DNA from: Bondarzewia mesenterica | Taxonomy: Eukaryota; Basidiomycota; Agaricomycetes; Russulales; Bondarzewiaceae | DNA: 64,000 bases | Reading direction: 5' to 3' | Assembly (NCBI GenBank): GCA_004802705.1 | Contig: SGPL01000124.1 | Coordinates: 1-64,000 of the forward strand | In this document: positions 29,934 to 42,774 of the stretch, one piece after another | How the letters are laid out: every line of letters begins with the position of its first letter | Position numbering within the stretch: the first letter of the stretch is position 1 | The notes under the pieces: generated by a model | The model's input: only the letters and a program-made list of their open reading frames with translations | Databases searched by the model: none | Told to the model about the DNA's origin: nothing | Position numbers and translations under genes: made by a program

Positions 29934-32900
29934 TCACCAAGTCTCAGGCCTATACAAGGGCAAGACATGTCAACCAGAGAGCCGAGCTTCAGGACATCAG
30001 AGGAATACTTACCCGAAAGGTTTACCCCCCGCAGGTATTGCCTTCAAAGGCTTCGCAGCCTGATCGGCCGTCAGCATGTATACAGTGTTGCCCCACCAGC
30101 TCTCGATGGTCCCCTTCCCTATTGCACCATGTTGTGGATACTGGAGACTGTATCGTCGCCAATGAACCAACTGCCTGCACGGCAGCCATAAGAAAAAGAC
30201 AAACCAGAAAAATACGAGCAGCGTTCCAATTGCCGTCCCGGAATCTAGGGCAGCAGAAAGTACGTCTAAAACGCATGCAGCATTAAGAACAGACCGAGGG
30301 CAGGCAGCGCAGGTATCCTCACAATTGTACTTCGCCCACCAGCTAAAGCGCCGATTTCGAATCAGATAGTTGAAGATGAATCCTACGAGGGCCCATGGAA
30401 TATAGTTGACGGCCGTGGCCGGAGGTATGTTACCGGTCCCTGATAGAATGACGGGAATGCTGTGAAGAGAATGAGTGATTCAGACCAACCAGCACGTCGG
30501 GAAATTTACTTGATGTATCGGAACAGACTGCTCGGCCACCGTTTGTTAATGACCCAGGCGATGACCGGAGCAATGGCACCGACGAGGAAAAACCAGGTGA
30601 GACCTAGTGCCAGGGTATTCGTTCAGTTGATGCAACTTTCGAATACAATTGTTCGCACTCTGAAACTAACCACTGGAAGCGGAATCAGTCGATCAGCCAC
30701 TGCACTCAGACATACGGAAGAAAAGTGGAACCTACTGATAAATCTGCCCAGAAGAAAATTGCCTTGTAGGGCCGATAACACCTAACCGAGTTCTGTCAAG
30801 AATTTATCTTCGTAAAAAAAGGGAGGCAATTTACCCCAGACGATACTAGCCACAAAAAATGTTTCTGTGTTGGCGCAGATGAATCTAACAAACGCTGTAA
30901 ATGCACCAAGTCACCTGGATTGGTAATGTGGAAAACGCACTTGTCTTCCTGATCGGGCTGGCATACTCTATCGATATGGTCGAACATCCTGGTCGTGATA
31001 TACACAATGAGCTGCAACAGAATCCAATCATGGGCAATTGCACAAACCAGTGCTGGACACCAAGCTGCACTGTACCCGCAACAGCAGTAGCTACAATCTA
31101 GCCGATTGGGAATGGGTAAATAGTGAGCAGCGAGATAACCGCGGGTGACTGACTTGGCACCAAAACATTGTTCTTGGAGGCACTTTCATATAGTGTCCTA
31201 GCTTAACATCGGACGTGTATTGCAACGCCTGAACCATCATCTGAAATGCGGTACAATGTCAACACCTCCGCCAGCGAAAATGGTAGACAGAAAGCAGACT
31301 GACAATATATCCATACGTCTTGAACATCATCATGGCTAGCGGTTTTCCCGGAAGCGCATAACCCGCAACCAGCTCTGTGAGGACGTTCAAACCAATTTGC
31401 TGATTGGTGATCGCTTGGATCATACCCAAGGGAATGATGTAGACGCCCGCGACTAATAGGGAGAGAAAGAGACCCCATACGGGCATCTGCGTGGGCCAGA
31501 CTTCAATGGTAACAGCGCTCAACATAAACATAGCCACTGTCAAACAAAGAAAATGAGTAGCGATAGACGATAAAAATTTTGACTACGCACAGAAGATGCA
31601 CAAAAACCACCATTCAGGTACTACACGTCCATAGAAAGCATTCAGACATGAGATTTTCAATTTGAGAAGATCACATACCACTCTCGTACCGCGCCATTAG
31701 CCTGGCATGCACATCCGGCTGCTCATGCAAAGACCGTCTCGCTTGTGTCCATATTTGTTTACGAAAGTACAGAGCCGAGTGCACAAGGATCGCCGTGATG
31801 CTCGCAAAGCTCATACCATATGACAACGCAAACGTCATACTAGAACAAAAATAAGTCGCGACCCACGAGATGCAAATGCCGTATAGACCTACGAAAGGAA
31901 CAAGGGGCTATAATTCTTGTAGCCTTCTAAATCGAGCGTTGCATCCGGTGTGAGGATGCGAGAAACGTTGTACTCCTTCCCCATGTTGTCAAATGACAGG
32001 CGGGAAGACATCCTGGGTGAGCTATTTTCAGGTTTCATCATCAGATGACGGGTGAGAACAGGCAACTCACGGCGTATATTCGGCATACCACACATTCGTA
32101 TACTAGGAAATCATTTGAGCGAAAAGGAAGCCGCAAAAGATATTCAAAGGCATACATAAAGTATGGGTGCAATGAGCCCTGCATTATTCAGGCTTTGAGT
32201 ACAGTTTCCACAATTTCGCGTTATCAGGTGACAAATCCACTCACAAAAGACAATCACAAATCCAGCCATGACGTTCGCCTCCGCCCACCCTGCGTCCACG
32301 CTATGTCAGCACGCGTTCATCCGGCGAGAGAACTGTCAACGACGTACATGGCGTAGCTAATCTGGTATCGATGGACTATCAGCAAGCGGCGATCATTTAG
32401 GGGCTGCGGCGTGCTTACGGACTGCCGTTGAAGGCGATGTTGCTCCAGTCAAAGGTAAGGACGGACATGCCTGGGCGTCCCGGGTGTTAAGTGATGCAGC
32501 GAGATAGCAAATTAAGAACAGACCTAGTCCAGAACTATACCCGAACAGTTGATTAATTTTCTGGAAGTTGTACTTGTGAGTAAGGCGCAGACATCGAGGC
32601 AAAAATGGGCAAGCTAACAACTGGAAATGAAGAGCAAAAGTGAGACACGTCTACGACAAACTCATCGACCTTAGGGACGCACTATTATTTGGCTTGATCC
32701 AGGTGACCTGTTTAATTCTTCTAAGTAAATGAATGCAGACTAGACGCGCTTGTCTCACTGACCCAGGTGAACGTAGATAACGCTGTGAAGAGATATCCGG
32801 GGAAGAGATCTAATACCAGGGCCGTTTCATGTCAGGGACATCATGCGTCAGGTCGCACGAGCGACAACTTACACCAAATTGTCGCTGCACAGAAGCCGTA

Positions 32901-34035
32901 AAAGAAGAAGCGCTCTCGGCTCATCCCATAGTGCTTGCCGTATCCTGTGTATGCCTGTGAGTGGAGGGTGTTAAATAGGGCGCACGAGACCAGGTTGGAT
33001 GGCCATACTGCATCAGTACACAAACGAAGGTGGTCAAATCTCAAAGATCAGTAAGGGAATACCGTCTGTACGCACTCATAGATGGGGGCGATACCAAGAA
33101 GCGCTTGATGATGCCGCCCAGCGAAAATCCGATCAGTTGTGTTGATATTATCAACAGCCACTGATACATAAACGACCATTCCTGCCCATAGTATACTCGC
33201 TGAACAGCCAATATATCCGTCTGGAAAATAGGATGATTCAATCAAAGTGGGGGATCGATTCAATAATCTTAGACTGGCACGTACGGCATAGGCACTGGTC
33301 GAACCTACTGTCGCCATAACAGTGATAACGACATGCTCTTTGAGGGTGAAGGGACCAGGATTCAAATGCACGCCAAATATCTTGACGTTGGGCATAAACC
33401 GTGCCCACGTCCTGCCCAAGGGAAATGACACTAGTTGCGCAACCAGCTTGTGACCATGTCAGTCGTCCGAGCAGTGACCGATGCATGATCGAGGCTTTTA
33501 AGACATGAGCTCACCGAACCAATAGTGATACTCGGATATCGGAAAACCATGAACTGGTTGAGCCCTGGAATGACTATAGACCAAAGAAGACCGATGACCC
33601 ATGCTCGGATAGTATCGACGGGCATATTCATATCGTCGGTGTTTGATACGGCGGCGCGTACTTCAGGATAGGGAGATTCATCTTCCCATTCTGATAATCA
33701 CCTTGAGCTCGAAACCCGCATCGAACAGATGGCATACGCTTCGAGTTACGCACCTTGACTTAAGACCGAAGCCAAGTCAATATTCGGATCGTCAAAGTCC
33801 GGCTCCTTCTCGACAATATTCTGAGGCGCCTTCAAACATCAACCCCATCGTTCAAAAGCACCAGCAACGGATACTCACCACTGCGCGATAAGGAATGGGG
33901 GATGGGATGAGGAGACCTCAGGAATGTGGGAAGTGACAGACAACACTCACCTGTACCCCCATTCGCCGTCACCGCCCACTTCGACTGAAATTCTATATCC
34001 GCCTCTTCCACCCCTCTCGCTGGTGGTTCCTCCAT
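29934..34035 (-). CDS. Oligopeptide transporter, OPT family (paralogue A)
   Basis: Proton-coupled importer of small peptides (or glutathione) in the plasma membrane, with 12-16 helices. Many short GT-AG introns; exons join in phase wherever checked. The N-terminus MEEPPARGVEEADIEFQSKW is cytosolic and acidic. Recognisable order: DESPYPEVRAAVSNTDD, RAWVIGLLWSIVIPGLNQF, the family motif NPGPFTLKEHVVITVMA, FNTLHSQAYTGYG, YAEYTPMSSRLSFDN, EVWPTQMPVWGLFLSLLV, NQQIGLNVLTELVAGY, and a C-terminal ESWWGNTVYM followed by GPETW and stop. The paralogue at 52-56.5 kb aligns along its whole length but has introns in different places. No internal stop was found in the exons checked. Confidence 0.92.
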
Positions 34036-35417
34036 GCCGAGCAATTTTGTTGAATGCGCCTATTGTCCAAGATCGTGTGAGGGATATCCGTGACGGCTAT
34101 GCATGAAATGCCTGCCGCCTTGCAAATGAGACAGTGTTCCAATAAAAATATACGATCCCGCGACAGTGACAGTGGGCGAAGTGAAGAAGTGAATATCAAA
34201 GATTGACAAACGGGGGACGGGTGATAACCGAGGGAGTAGTCGATATTAAAGAGCAGTCGGGGCGGTGATCACGTTAATAGGCGCGCTTGTTATTTATCAG
34301 GCACTGGTCAGGGACAATTATCCATAGATGGTTCGAGCTAGTCCTACGCTATCGCGCACTACGTTCGTCGACCCGTCAAACAAATGATGGAACACTGGGC
34401 CTCAGGCCTCAAGCTCAAAAGCTCAAGGACGACAAGACCACATTGATAGCTCGAAGGAAGAGTGGGACTAAAAGCAGGTTGTACGTAGAGGTTAGTCTCA
34501 TCCCCATCCGTCCCGATAACCGTTGGCATGTTTCGTAAGTTATATATTATCTCATGAAGAAAGATAACGTTAACAATTTATCATACTCTCCATCGTTTCA
34601 CACCGTTGCCGCCGATGGTAGATGACCATAGACGATACGCGCTTGGGAGAAATATCAAAAACAAAGGTTAATCAATATTGAAAGAGGCGGGGCGTACCCA
34701 GGCGTACCCTGATATAAGTAAATCCCCTTTCCCATTCCCAAGAGATAAGATCTATTGATCAAACAGACACGAGAGAGAACGTGTGGCCCGTGCGTGGCCG
34801 GCATTAAAGGAGCTTGCACACCACTCACATAGACTACTGTTCTGTTCTCAATTTCAAGCCTATAATCTTCAATCCGATCCGGAAAAGGCTCGGACATATA
34901 TAGGCACATGCAGGAGCCCTGGTGGGCAATGTTCGTGAACATAAATACGTATGTATGTTATGCAACAATCGCTACTTATTCGTGTACGGCGACGAAATCA
35001 ATTACGGACGCGTGAGGGAGGAGAGTAGGTAAAGCAAAAAAAGGTGCAATCCGTAATTTTAGAAATGTAACTGAGGAATTGCGATGAAGAGTGACAGCAG
35101 ATTAACACGATTATCACAACATAAAGCCAAGGTATAAAGCAAACCGACGAGCAAATTATGATGCGGCATATCTCCAGGAGAAAACAGTCATGGTGATCGC
35201 CCAAAGCAAGATGGCAAAGATCAGAACTTAACAATGGCATAACAGGACAGCAGAGTTTTGGGGGAACGTTCGATAGTGCGCTCTCCGTGCGCTGAAGAAT
35301 CAAAAAGGCAACGACGTAGAATGCGTGGAGGAGTCATATGAGGCGAATCGAAGATATTGAAGGGCTCACGTAAAGGAACACAGCCTTGCCATCGCACGTC
35401 GGGTTATGCGACGTCGA
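34036..35417. other. Intergenic: transporter A promoter and zinc-finger gene 3' flank
   Basis: About 1.4 kb, moderately AT-rich. Should contain the transporter promoter in its left part. Reading frames present are short and unsupported. Confidence 0.45.
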
Positions 35418-36662
35418 TCAGAAAAGCACCAACCTTCCCACAGCCATACTCATGTTCATGACATCTTTTCCCTGCAAACCTGGGCCGGGAAGCTTGCCTC
35501 TCCAGCCCGCCGGATGGTACGGGTTCGGAGGCGGATTCTCGTCGTATGAGTCCCTTTCTTCCCACGTGTCCGCATCTTGGCATGGCAGCACAGGAGTAAG
35601 AGGGACGGGGCAGGCCTTGGGAAACGGAGAGAGGTCGAAGCTCTTCAGACTGGGCGGGATCCACTGTGCAGGCGAAGGGGCGCGACGACGACGCTTCGCT
35701 CTTCCAGATGACGACGACGCAGACGATGGAGAAGCTGCGCCACTAGCTGCACCCACGGTCGTGGTGCGAGTGCGTCCCCGACAGCGGTATGACGTGTCTT
35801 CCCGCTCGGGAGACTGGGATGTGGCGATCACCGCAGCTGGCACAGGATCGGGAATAAAGACCGAGACATTTGTCGACGCCCCAGATGCATCGGTGGCGGG
35901 GGCGGCGGGAGTCGCGGGGGTGGCGGCGGCTGAAGCTGCTGCTGCACTCGGACCGCCGTGAATAGGTCGTAGAACGCATCTTCGGATATGACGATTGAGA
36001 TTGGAGGCAACTCCGAAACGCCGCCCACAAGTCGTGCAGGCGAATGCTGACGAGGTTCGAGGCTTCAAGATAACTTTCTATTCAACAGATCTGAATGGAC
36101 GAACCTTTCTCCCCCGTGTGGACCAACAAGTGCTGCGATGAGATCAAGTTAGACTTCCATGTCGAAGGCGCCGGTGAATTGAAGATCGAACCTTTTTCAA
36201 AGTACTAGGTCGATCGAAGCTCTTATGACACATCCAGCACGCATGTCTCTTCTCTCGCACGCGCGCGGGTTGAGTCGAGGCCTGGGGCTCCCTCTCTCCT
36301 GAATTGCTGCCAGATGCAGAGGATGGGGGAGGGCAAAAATTGCGCTGCGGTGGTATGGCCATGGGGGCGCTGTCGATGGGATCAAGAGGGAGATACGGAA
36401 GATTGAGAGGAGGGATGGAGTTGGGATTGGAACTCGGATTGAAATCCTGCGAGACAGGAGAGTGATCAGTTGTAGCGAATTGTGGCGTCCAATGTGAGCG
36501 TTGCCAGGCCAATGCTCTGTCCTGGAGGTAGGGCGCGTGATCGTAGCGCTCGATGGAGGACGATGATCCTTGCACGAAGCGGAATTCGTCGACGAGATGG
36601 TCCACGCTGTAGGCCCCAGCTGACGAGGCTACGGGGAGATGATAATCGAACGGGTTAGCCAT
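35418..36662 (-). CDS. Two-finger C2H2-type zinc finger protein, probable transcription factor
   Basis: Three exons (36662-36192, 36132-36105, 36046-35418) give 375 residues. The first 135 residues are polar with Pro and Ser. Finger 1 (about 140-165) is a canonical CWMCHKSFDRPSTLKKHLLVH, followed by the TGEK linker. Finger 2 (about 168-190) reads CTTCGRRFGVASNLNRHIRRC, so its last zinc ligand is Cys, a C2HC variant. The 28-base middle exon sits between the fingers. The tail has Ala-rich and basic stretches (AKRRRRAPSP, a likely nuclear signal) and Pro-rich sequence. The finger pair resembles those of fungal regulators with one or two fingers. Its target is unknown. Confidence 0.85.
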
Positions 36663-38568
36663 GCAGAAAGAGAAGGAACGGGTAGAAATAAGGATAACAA
36701 GTGTGAGATGAAAGCGAATGATTATATATAACGAGTCGAGCGCATGGAGGTCGCCGGAGGGCCTGCGCGTATAGCTCACGATCGATCTGAATAACCGGAG
36801 ATCTCGCGGAGTCAATTTTGGCAGCAAATCGGGTATCTTCCTTTCCCGGCACTTTCCTCAACCACTTCCATTTGTCTTTTCAGCTTCTCAGCCTTTTTTG
36901 CAGCACAATTAATCATTGGTCCTATACGCACCACGCTTAACAGCTTCAGCTTCACTTCTTGATCTCTGTATGGTCAAATGAAAATGTTTAATGCCTCGAA
37001 AGCGAACCGACTGTCATCCTTCAAATTTTCAAAGCTTCCGCACTCAGCCAATCTACTGAATTATACTTGATCTTGATTTCCGCTTCGATCTCCCCTGGCA
37101 CCACACGACTATATATGGCGTTCGTCCTTGATGCCGGAGGATATCGGGTGTGATAAATGTGGTCGACAATACGCAAGTCAGCTGCATATCACAGCCTGAC
37201 ATGGTACTCACATCGTGTTCGATGCACGCACCTGAGCGCGTGTTGTCCTTGTGACTGTAACCCACCGGCCACATCAGAGATTGCGCTGAATAGCGCCTAG
37301 AACAACGAGACGTGACCGCGCAAATTTGAAGGTTCGTGTCTGAACGGATCTTGTGAATACAGATACAGTGATCAATCCTTCACCTTCACCTTCAACCGGA
37401 TATGTCGAAGCCTGTTTGTCGAGTCTTCCATATCGTGATATTGTCTGCAATCGTACCTTTCAGGTTTCATCTTTGCCCATGTGCTCTTGCAGATGGGCAC
37501 CAATGTATTCATCTGTCAGGTACTTAAAGGGATATAATTAACATCCTGAAAAGGCGATGGGACATACATACGCGCACGCGCAGCGAACAAATCAGACAAT
37601 CCTGCATAGCCTGCCGGCCCAGAGACAAGTAATTCTCTCGACGACAGCATGAGACCTGGTGGAGACGATTGTTCTGTCATTGTTGTAATCATGGTTGAAA
37701 TCATGATTGAACGTTGCTGAACTGCTACAATCGGTCAAATGCAGGGTCAAAAACAGCTTCGGGGCTCACCGGCACTAATCACCATATAATCAGGATACTC
37801 ATCCACATCTCACATTCACTGATGAGTAGCCGGGTAATGCTGGGCAAAGAGAACCTCATTCAGCTGACAACGTTGCCACACGACGTACGAAGGTCGCGCG
37901 CACTTGGAGGAGAGAAGAGATTAGACTGAAGCATCATTTGAAATGAATGACCGGCAGTCCATGACGTTCTAGAAGAAAAGTTTCCGGTAAAAATCAGTCA
38001 AAAAGCTTAAATCAAGGAGCATATCGACCACGAAACGTTCCCCGCGTCTGTGTTCTACGGCCCAAACGTCCGAATAACTCAAAGCATTGGAAAAGTGAGC
38101 AAGCTGTAGGAAGATAATTATTCAATAATAGCATCATAGACATGGTAAGACCGGGATTGGCCTGAAGCCTGATGCCAGAGAAGGTATCTTCCCAAATAAA
38201 GAAGGCGTCACACAATAGCATGACAAAAGAGCGGCATAATTCGACATTACTTCCATGACCGAACACAGATGACAGACTGTCAGTGAGAATATAAGGGCTC
38301 TTCCATATATGTCTCCTCGAAAACTCTATCAAGACGGGTTAATCCTGAGTTGCGAAAGACGCGGAGGGCAAAGAACCCAAGTGAATCATGGTGACATCGA
38401 ACTTGGCGTCCAAATTTGAAATTATGAGGCGTTGTTTGTTCATGTTATTTTCCGAAGCCTTTACCGAAATAGGAAGCAGGTTCAAACCCGTCCCTTCCAA
38501 TCGACAGACGTGACGCGCTTCAGGAATCGTACATTTTCCTTCTGGCTTGATCTACAGACGTTGCAGAG
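36663..38568. other. Long intergenic region between divergent zinc-finger and RSC-like genes
   Basis: About 1.9 kb, the longest gene-free stretch in the central part. It should hold both promoters. I saw no tRNA, repeat or coding sequence. A GGTTCAAACCC box near 38490 lacks the rest of a tRNA. Confidence 0.45.
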
Positions 38569-41438
38569 ATGGCAATAACACCAGTGCAAAAGGAAGCCAT
38601 TGAGGAAATTATCAAGGCTATCATGAGCATGACGAGCTCGCGGAAAAAACGACAACTTGCTGAGATGTTTTTGGAGCTAGTAGACAGAGCAGCCTGGGCG
38701 GATTATTACGAGGTTCGTAGATTTTCCACCTTGAACACATGCATATATGCGTACTGCGCTGTGATATAGGTCATACCCGAACCGAGGTGCCTCAATGGAA
38801 TCTCAGAACGTCTGCGGACGAACAAGTACAAAAACCCATTGGAGGTGTACCAGGACTTGAGCCTTGTGTTCCTCAACGCACTCTACTATAACGAACCCGC
38901 GAGTCAGATCGCCAAAGATGCCACGAAACTTAACGTGAGCTCTCCGCTTCTCCGAAGCTTGCTTTTGACGATGTTGACCTGCATGCAGGCACTGCTGCAG
39001 ACAGAGTGGAAACAGCACACCGTTTTGCCTTCGCCACCTGAAACTCCTCCAGAATCGTCCGCTCAAAAACAACACGAAAACAACAAATCAGCGTCTGGAT
39101 CCGCACCCACTGTAGCCACACTTTCCACCGCACTCCCGGCCGCACCCTCTCTCGTCATCTCTCCTACTCCTGTTCCCGCTTTTGCCGTAGCATCCATGCC
39201 CAAACCTGCGGAACCTAGCGCGACAAAGTCACCACAACGTCCAACATCTCCGGATGTCGAGATAGACGTGGGCGGGACGCCGGAGCCGGAGAGCATGGGT
39301 GCTGGAGAAGAAATGGCGCGTGATGGGGACAGCGATGCCATTGTGCACCAACTGGAGCGCGGCCTACCGCGATGGGAGGGACTGGGAGAAAACGGTTGGA
39401 TGGTTGAAAGTTCGGAAGACAGGCGGTTGGACATCGTATTGGCAATCAAGAACCACAAAGATGTTGTGTGAGTGTTCAGCGCAAGAGCTGGCATGCATGT
39501 GCATCGCTTACTAACATAGTCCATAGTGGTAATAGGCTTGCTGTTGCTTTGGAGGTTATTCCTGAGGAGACGACAAACCCTTATCTTTCGTTTAACGTAG
39601 GTTTATCAATTTTCGGTCCGTGCTCACTTTCTGAACCAGGCAATTAGTTTCCGCTATCGCTCAAACTCATTGAGGTATGTCTCTGGCTATTCACCTCAAA
39701 CATGTTTTAAATTTTTATGCGTCAAATGCCAGAGCCGTGCTCGTTCGAGAAGTTACGAGTCAAACAAAGCCTTTGACAAGGAGATGGAACAACTGCTCGA
39801 AAAAGGCCGCAGATGGCACGAGCAAGGGAGCGAAGCCTATGGCCGCGTTCTTCTTCTTCAAGTAAGTGTATGTCGAACTACAGCATTCACATTACTTATC
39901 GAGAATCATTCCAGCGCCTATACCAGGCAATCGTTTCACCAAATCCCCCACCTGGCCCCCCATACGTGTCTACAACCAACTTCGCTTCCCTCCCCGCCGG
40001 TCCGGGAACGGCTCGACCACTGCATTCAACTGATTCTGAAAAGCAGCCCGGCGTAACGACATTCCGGGTCTCTACAAAGGATAGGACGTTCGTCGACGAG
40101 GTGCAGTACAAGGGCTGGAGCATTCGGCTAGCTGATTGGCTGCATTTGAGCAACCCGGATGACCCCGCTAGACCCATTATAGGACAAGTTTTCAAATGTT
40201 TCATTTCAGATGAGCCGTGAGTTCGTGCTGGCTCAATATCATAATATTCACCACCCTTGACAGATTTGACAAATTGTAGGTCTAAGAAGGGTCAACCCGG
40301 CGTCTCGGTGTGTTGGTATTACAGGCCTGAGCAGACCATCCACCCCGCCCACCGTCAGTTCTGGGAAGGCGAAGTCTTCAAGACGAGTAGGCACCCCAAG
40401 CACCCCTTATCTGCTCTGTCCTCATTGCCTTTTCTTCAGGTCACTTCGCCGATCATCCTTTGGAGGACGTAATTGAAAAGATCGCCTGCCAGTTCACCGC
40501 ACGGCACATTCGAGGGCGGCCTCGCCCGCCTTACTGGTACCTCGGCTGGCCGCTTTACGTGTGCGATTCGCGCTACAACGACCGCGAGCGCATCTTCGTC
40601 AAGATCAAAAACTGGAATTCGTGCGTGCCCGAAGAAGTTCGAAAATCGACAGAGTTTATGCCCATATACCCGTTCGAGCGCACGGTCTTCCCGCGGCGGT
40701 TTGGGAGCCCCTTCCTGCAGGGTAAACTCAAGGGACCCGGCGGCATTGGCGAAAGCGTGGAGAAGTCAGAAGGGGATAAGATTGAGGGTGGTGGTACAGG
40801 GCGAAAGCGATCGAAGAAGAACCCTGCAGCGTCAGCGACCGACATTTCTGGTCCAAGCAAAGGACTGTATGTCGGCGTCCCAGGTTCCAGCGGGGGCATG
40901 GGGACACCTGTTGGTGGGGCTGTGGGAGGGTATGTTCCCTATGCTGGTCAATACGGTCAACCCCTGCAAGTCCAGCGATCTCAAAGCATACAACCGCGAC
41001 CGGCGGAAGACAGGTCTATTGTTACGGCTTCTGGGGGGCTGGCAAGCTTGGGCAGTAACGCCATGATTGAGAAGTTGCCTCTAGAAACGGGTACGTAAAA
41101 TTGCCACTTAGGCTTTCTGTCTTCCTCACGAATTCTGCCATCGGCATTGACCGTGCGACATAGCGAGACACTTTGATCGTGATCCGGAAACCAACGAAGT
41201 GCTCTGGTTTTCTGCTCCACCCATGAACATCGCGCGTACACCCGCGCCCCATTACAGTCTCAAGTACCTGCATTGGCTTGCGGCGAAACGAAAAAAACCG
41301 ACCAATGTCCCCGATGCGATGGATGTAGATCAGGAGGATGAGCGGCCGGAGAAGAAGCAGCGAGTACACCCACGACCCACGATGACTGAGGCCATCAACG
41401 CACTGTTGGACGGCATTCCGCAGGACGGAGGCATCTGA
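38569..41438 (+). CDS. Bromodomain-BAH protein, RSC1/RSC2-like chromatin remodelling subunit
   Basis: RSC1/2-type proteins anchor the RSC remodeller to acetylated nucleosomes. Ten exons (38569-38712 to 41164-41438) join in phase to 782 residues. One bromodomain lies at about 8-105 (YYEVIPEPRCLNGISERL, then LNALYYNEPASQI with the acetyl-lysine Asn). A Ser/Pro linker follows. A conserved middle region (NRLAVALEVIPEE) leads to a BAH domain at about 390-520 (VQYKGWSIRLADWLHLSN, KPxxxVCWYYRPEQT, FKTSHFADHPLEDVIEKIACQF). After that come YWYLGWPLYVCDSRYND and a disordered tail. Yeast Rsc1/Rsc2 have two bromodomains; only one is visible here. The tail ends with a basic nuclear-type segment and a short helix (TMTEAINALLDGI). 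Confidence 0.9.
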
Positions 41439-42774
41439 TGCGGAGAGAGGTATGGAAGTGCTTGCTCCTTCGCCGGGATTCGCGACAGATATCCCTTGAT
41501 GTATATTTTATTCACAGAATAATTAACATGTAGCCTAGTTTGCCTTTTCATTGTGAGGTGAAATGACACGCCTCGTGCTCGCTCTTCTGATTGTGACAGC
41601 CGAGAGGGATGGAGTTTTAGGTGGAGACCGTCGTTCGGTGATCCGTTAACATCGTACACCGGAAAGGTGAGCGGTTGTCACATTTCGGTCTTTGAGGGCG
41701 GGTCGTTTTGTCAGTTCTGCTTGCTTCTCGGATACCTGTGGTGGTGGGAGTCGCCGTCAAGACCGCATAGTCACCGAGTCAAATGTCTGTCGCCCCGCAG
41801 TTCATGGTTCAAGGTGCCGAAACACTGTGAATATCATTGCACGTCGTCACAGCTTTAACGCGTCAGTTTCCTTTCATACTAGCAACATCGTGCTAACTTT
41901 TGCTGTATCCTCTCTCAAGCCTTCGTGTCTACCTGCGAGACACGACACTTGCGGCCGTTTCACTGTACGACAGTGGGGCAGCTCCACTGAATTGCAGCAG
42001 AAAAAGTCAGGACATCGCAAACAACATCATGCTCCTGTCTCTCAAAGTTTCGTACACCGGGGTACTGTCAAGTTCAGCCGTCAAAAAAATCATATCGTTC
42101 ACCTACGGTACCGTGCTCAGCGTGATCATGAATACTGTTGAACTCTCTCTGAAACACGCATATCTCATCTCGACAGAGAGCAGACCATATAGCAGGCGGC
42201 TAGTCGTGCCGCACCTTGTAGACGGTTTGGCTCGGAGAAGGAGCGCTGTCTGTGTTCAGAGCTGACCAGTGCAGAGCATCGCGGTTGACACTTCATACCT
42301 TGGAGGGAGCAGGCTTGGTGACGTGAGAACGTCACAGTTTCAAGTTTCTTACAATGCGAGTCTTCACCAGTCATCTAGGCATCAAGTCCTATTCCAATCT
42401 CGACGGCTTGGATTCGCACAGCACATCTACTTCCCCTTCCATGATTGATCTTCATAATCGGGGGTGGTTTCAACTGCGTCTTGGTATGCTTAAACTCAAA
42501 GACGTATGTACCTTCTCGGCGATTACCCACGATTGGGTTACAGCACGCCCTTTCACTGAATTGGTGCCCGTCCAAACCATTCTCTGGAGCGAGTATGAGA
42601 TCAACCCCGAAAATCCCGTTCAGGCGGCCTGTCAATCACAACCAGGAAATAACAATAACAGAAGGAGATTACACCAAGGTACACCGGATGTCCATACACA
42701 ACATAAACACACATCTAACGTCGAATGCTAGTCGCTACAGTCCATCTTATCGAACAACGAACAACATAACGATC
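41439..42774. other. Intergenic between convergent RSC-like and hydrolase genes
   Basis: About 1.3 kb, unusually long for converging genes. A reading frame at about 41900-42265 (121 codons) has an ordered look but no recognisable family, and is left out of the gene list. No RNA gene seen. Confidence 0.45.

Noticed and set aside
35386..35961. 191-codon plus-strand frame, Ala/Gly-rich
   Set aside because: Antisense of the zinc-finger gene's GC-rich last exon.
38480..38505. tRNA B-box-like GGTTCAAACCC
   Set aside because: No A box and no foldable acceptor or anticodon stems upstream.
41900..42265. 121-codon plus-strand frame between convergent genes
   Set aside because: No recognisable domain, and codon context gives no support; kept only as a note in the intergenic entry.
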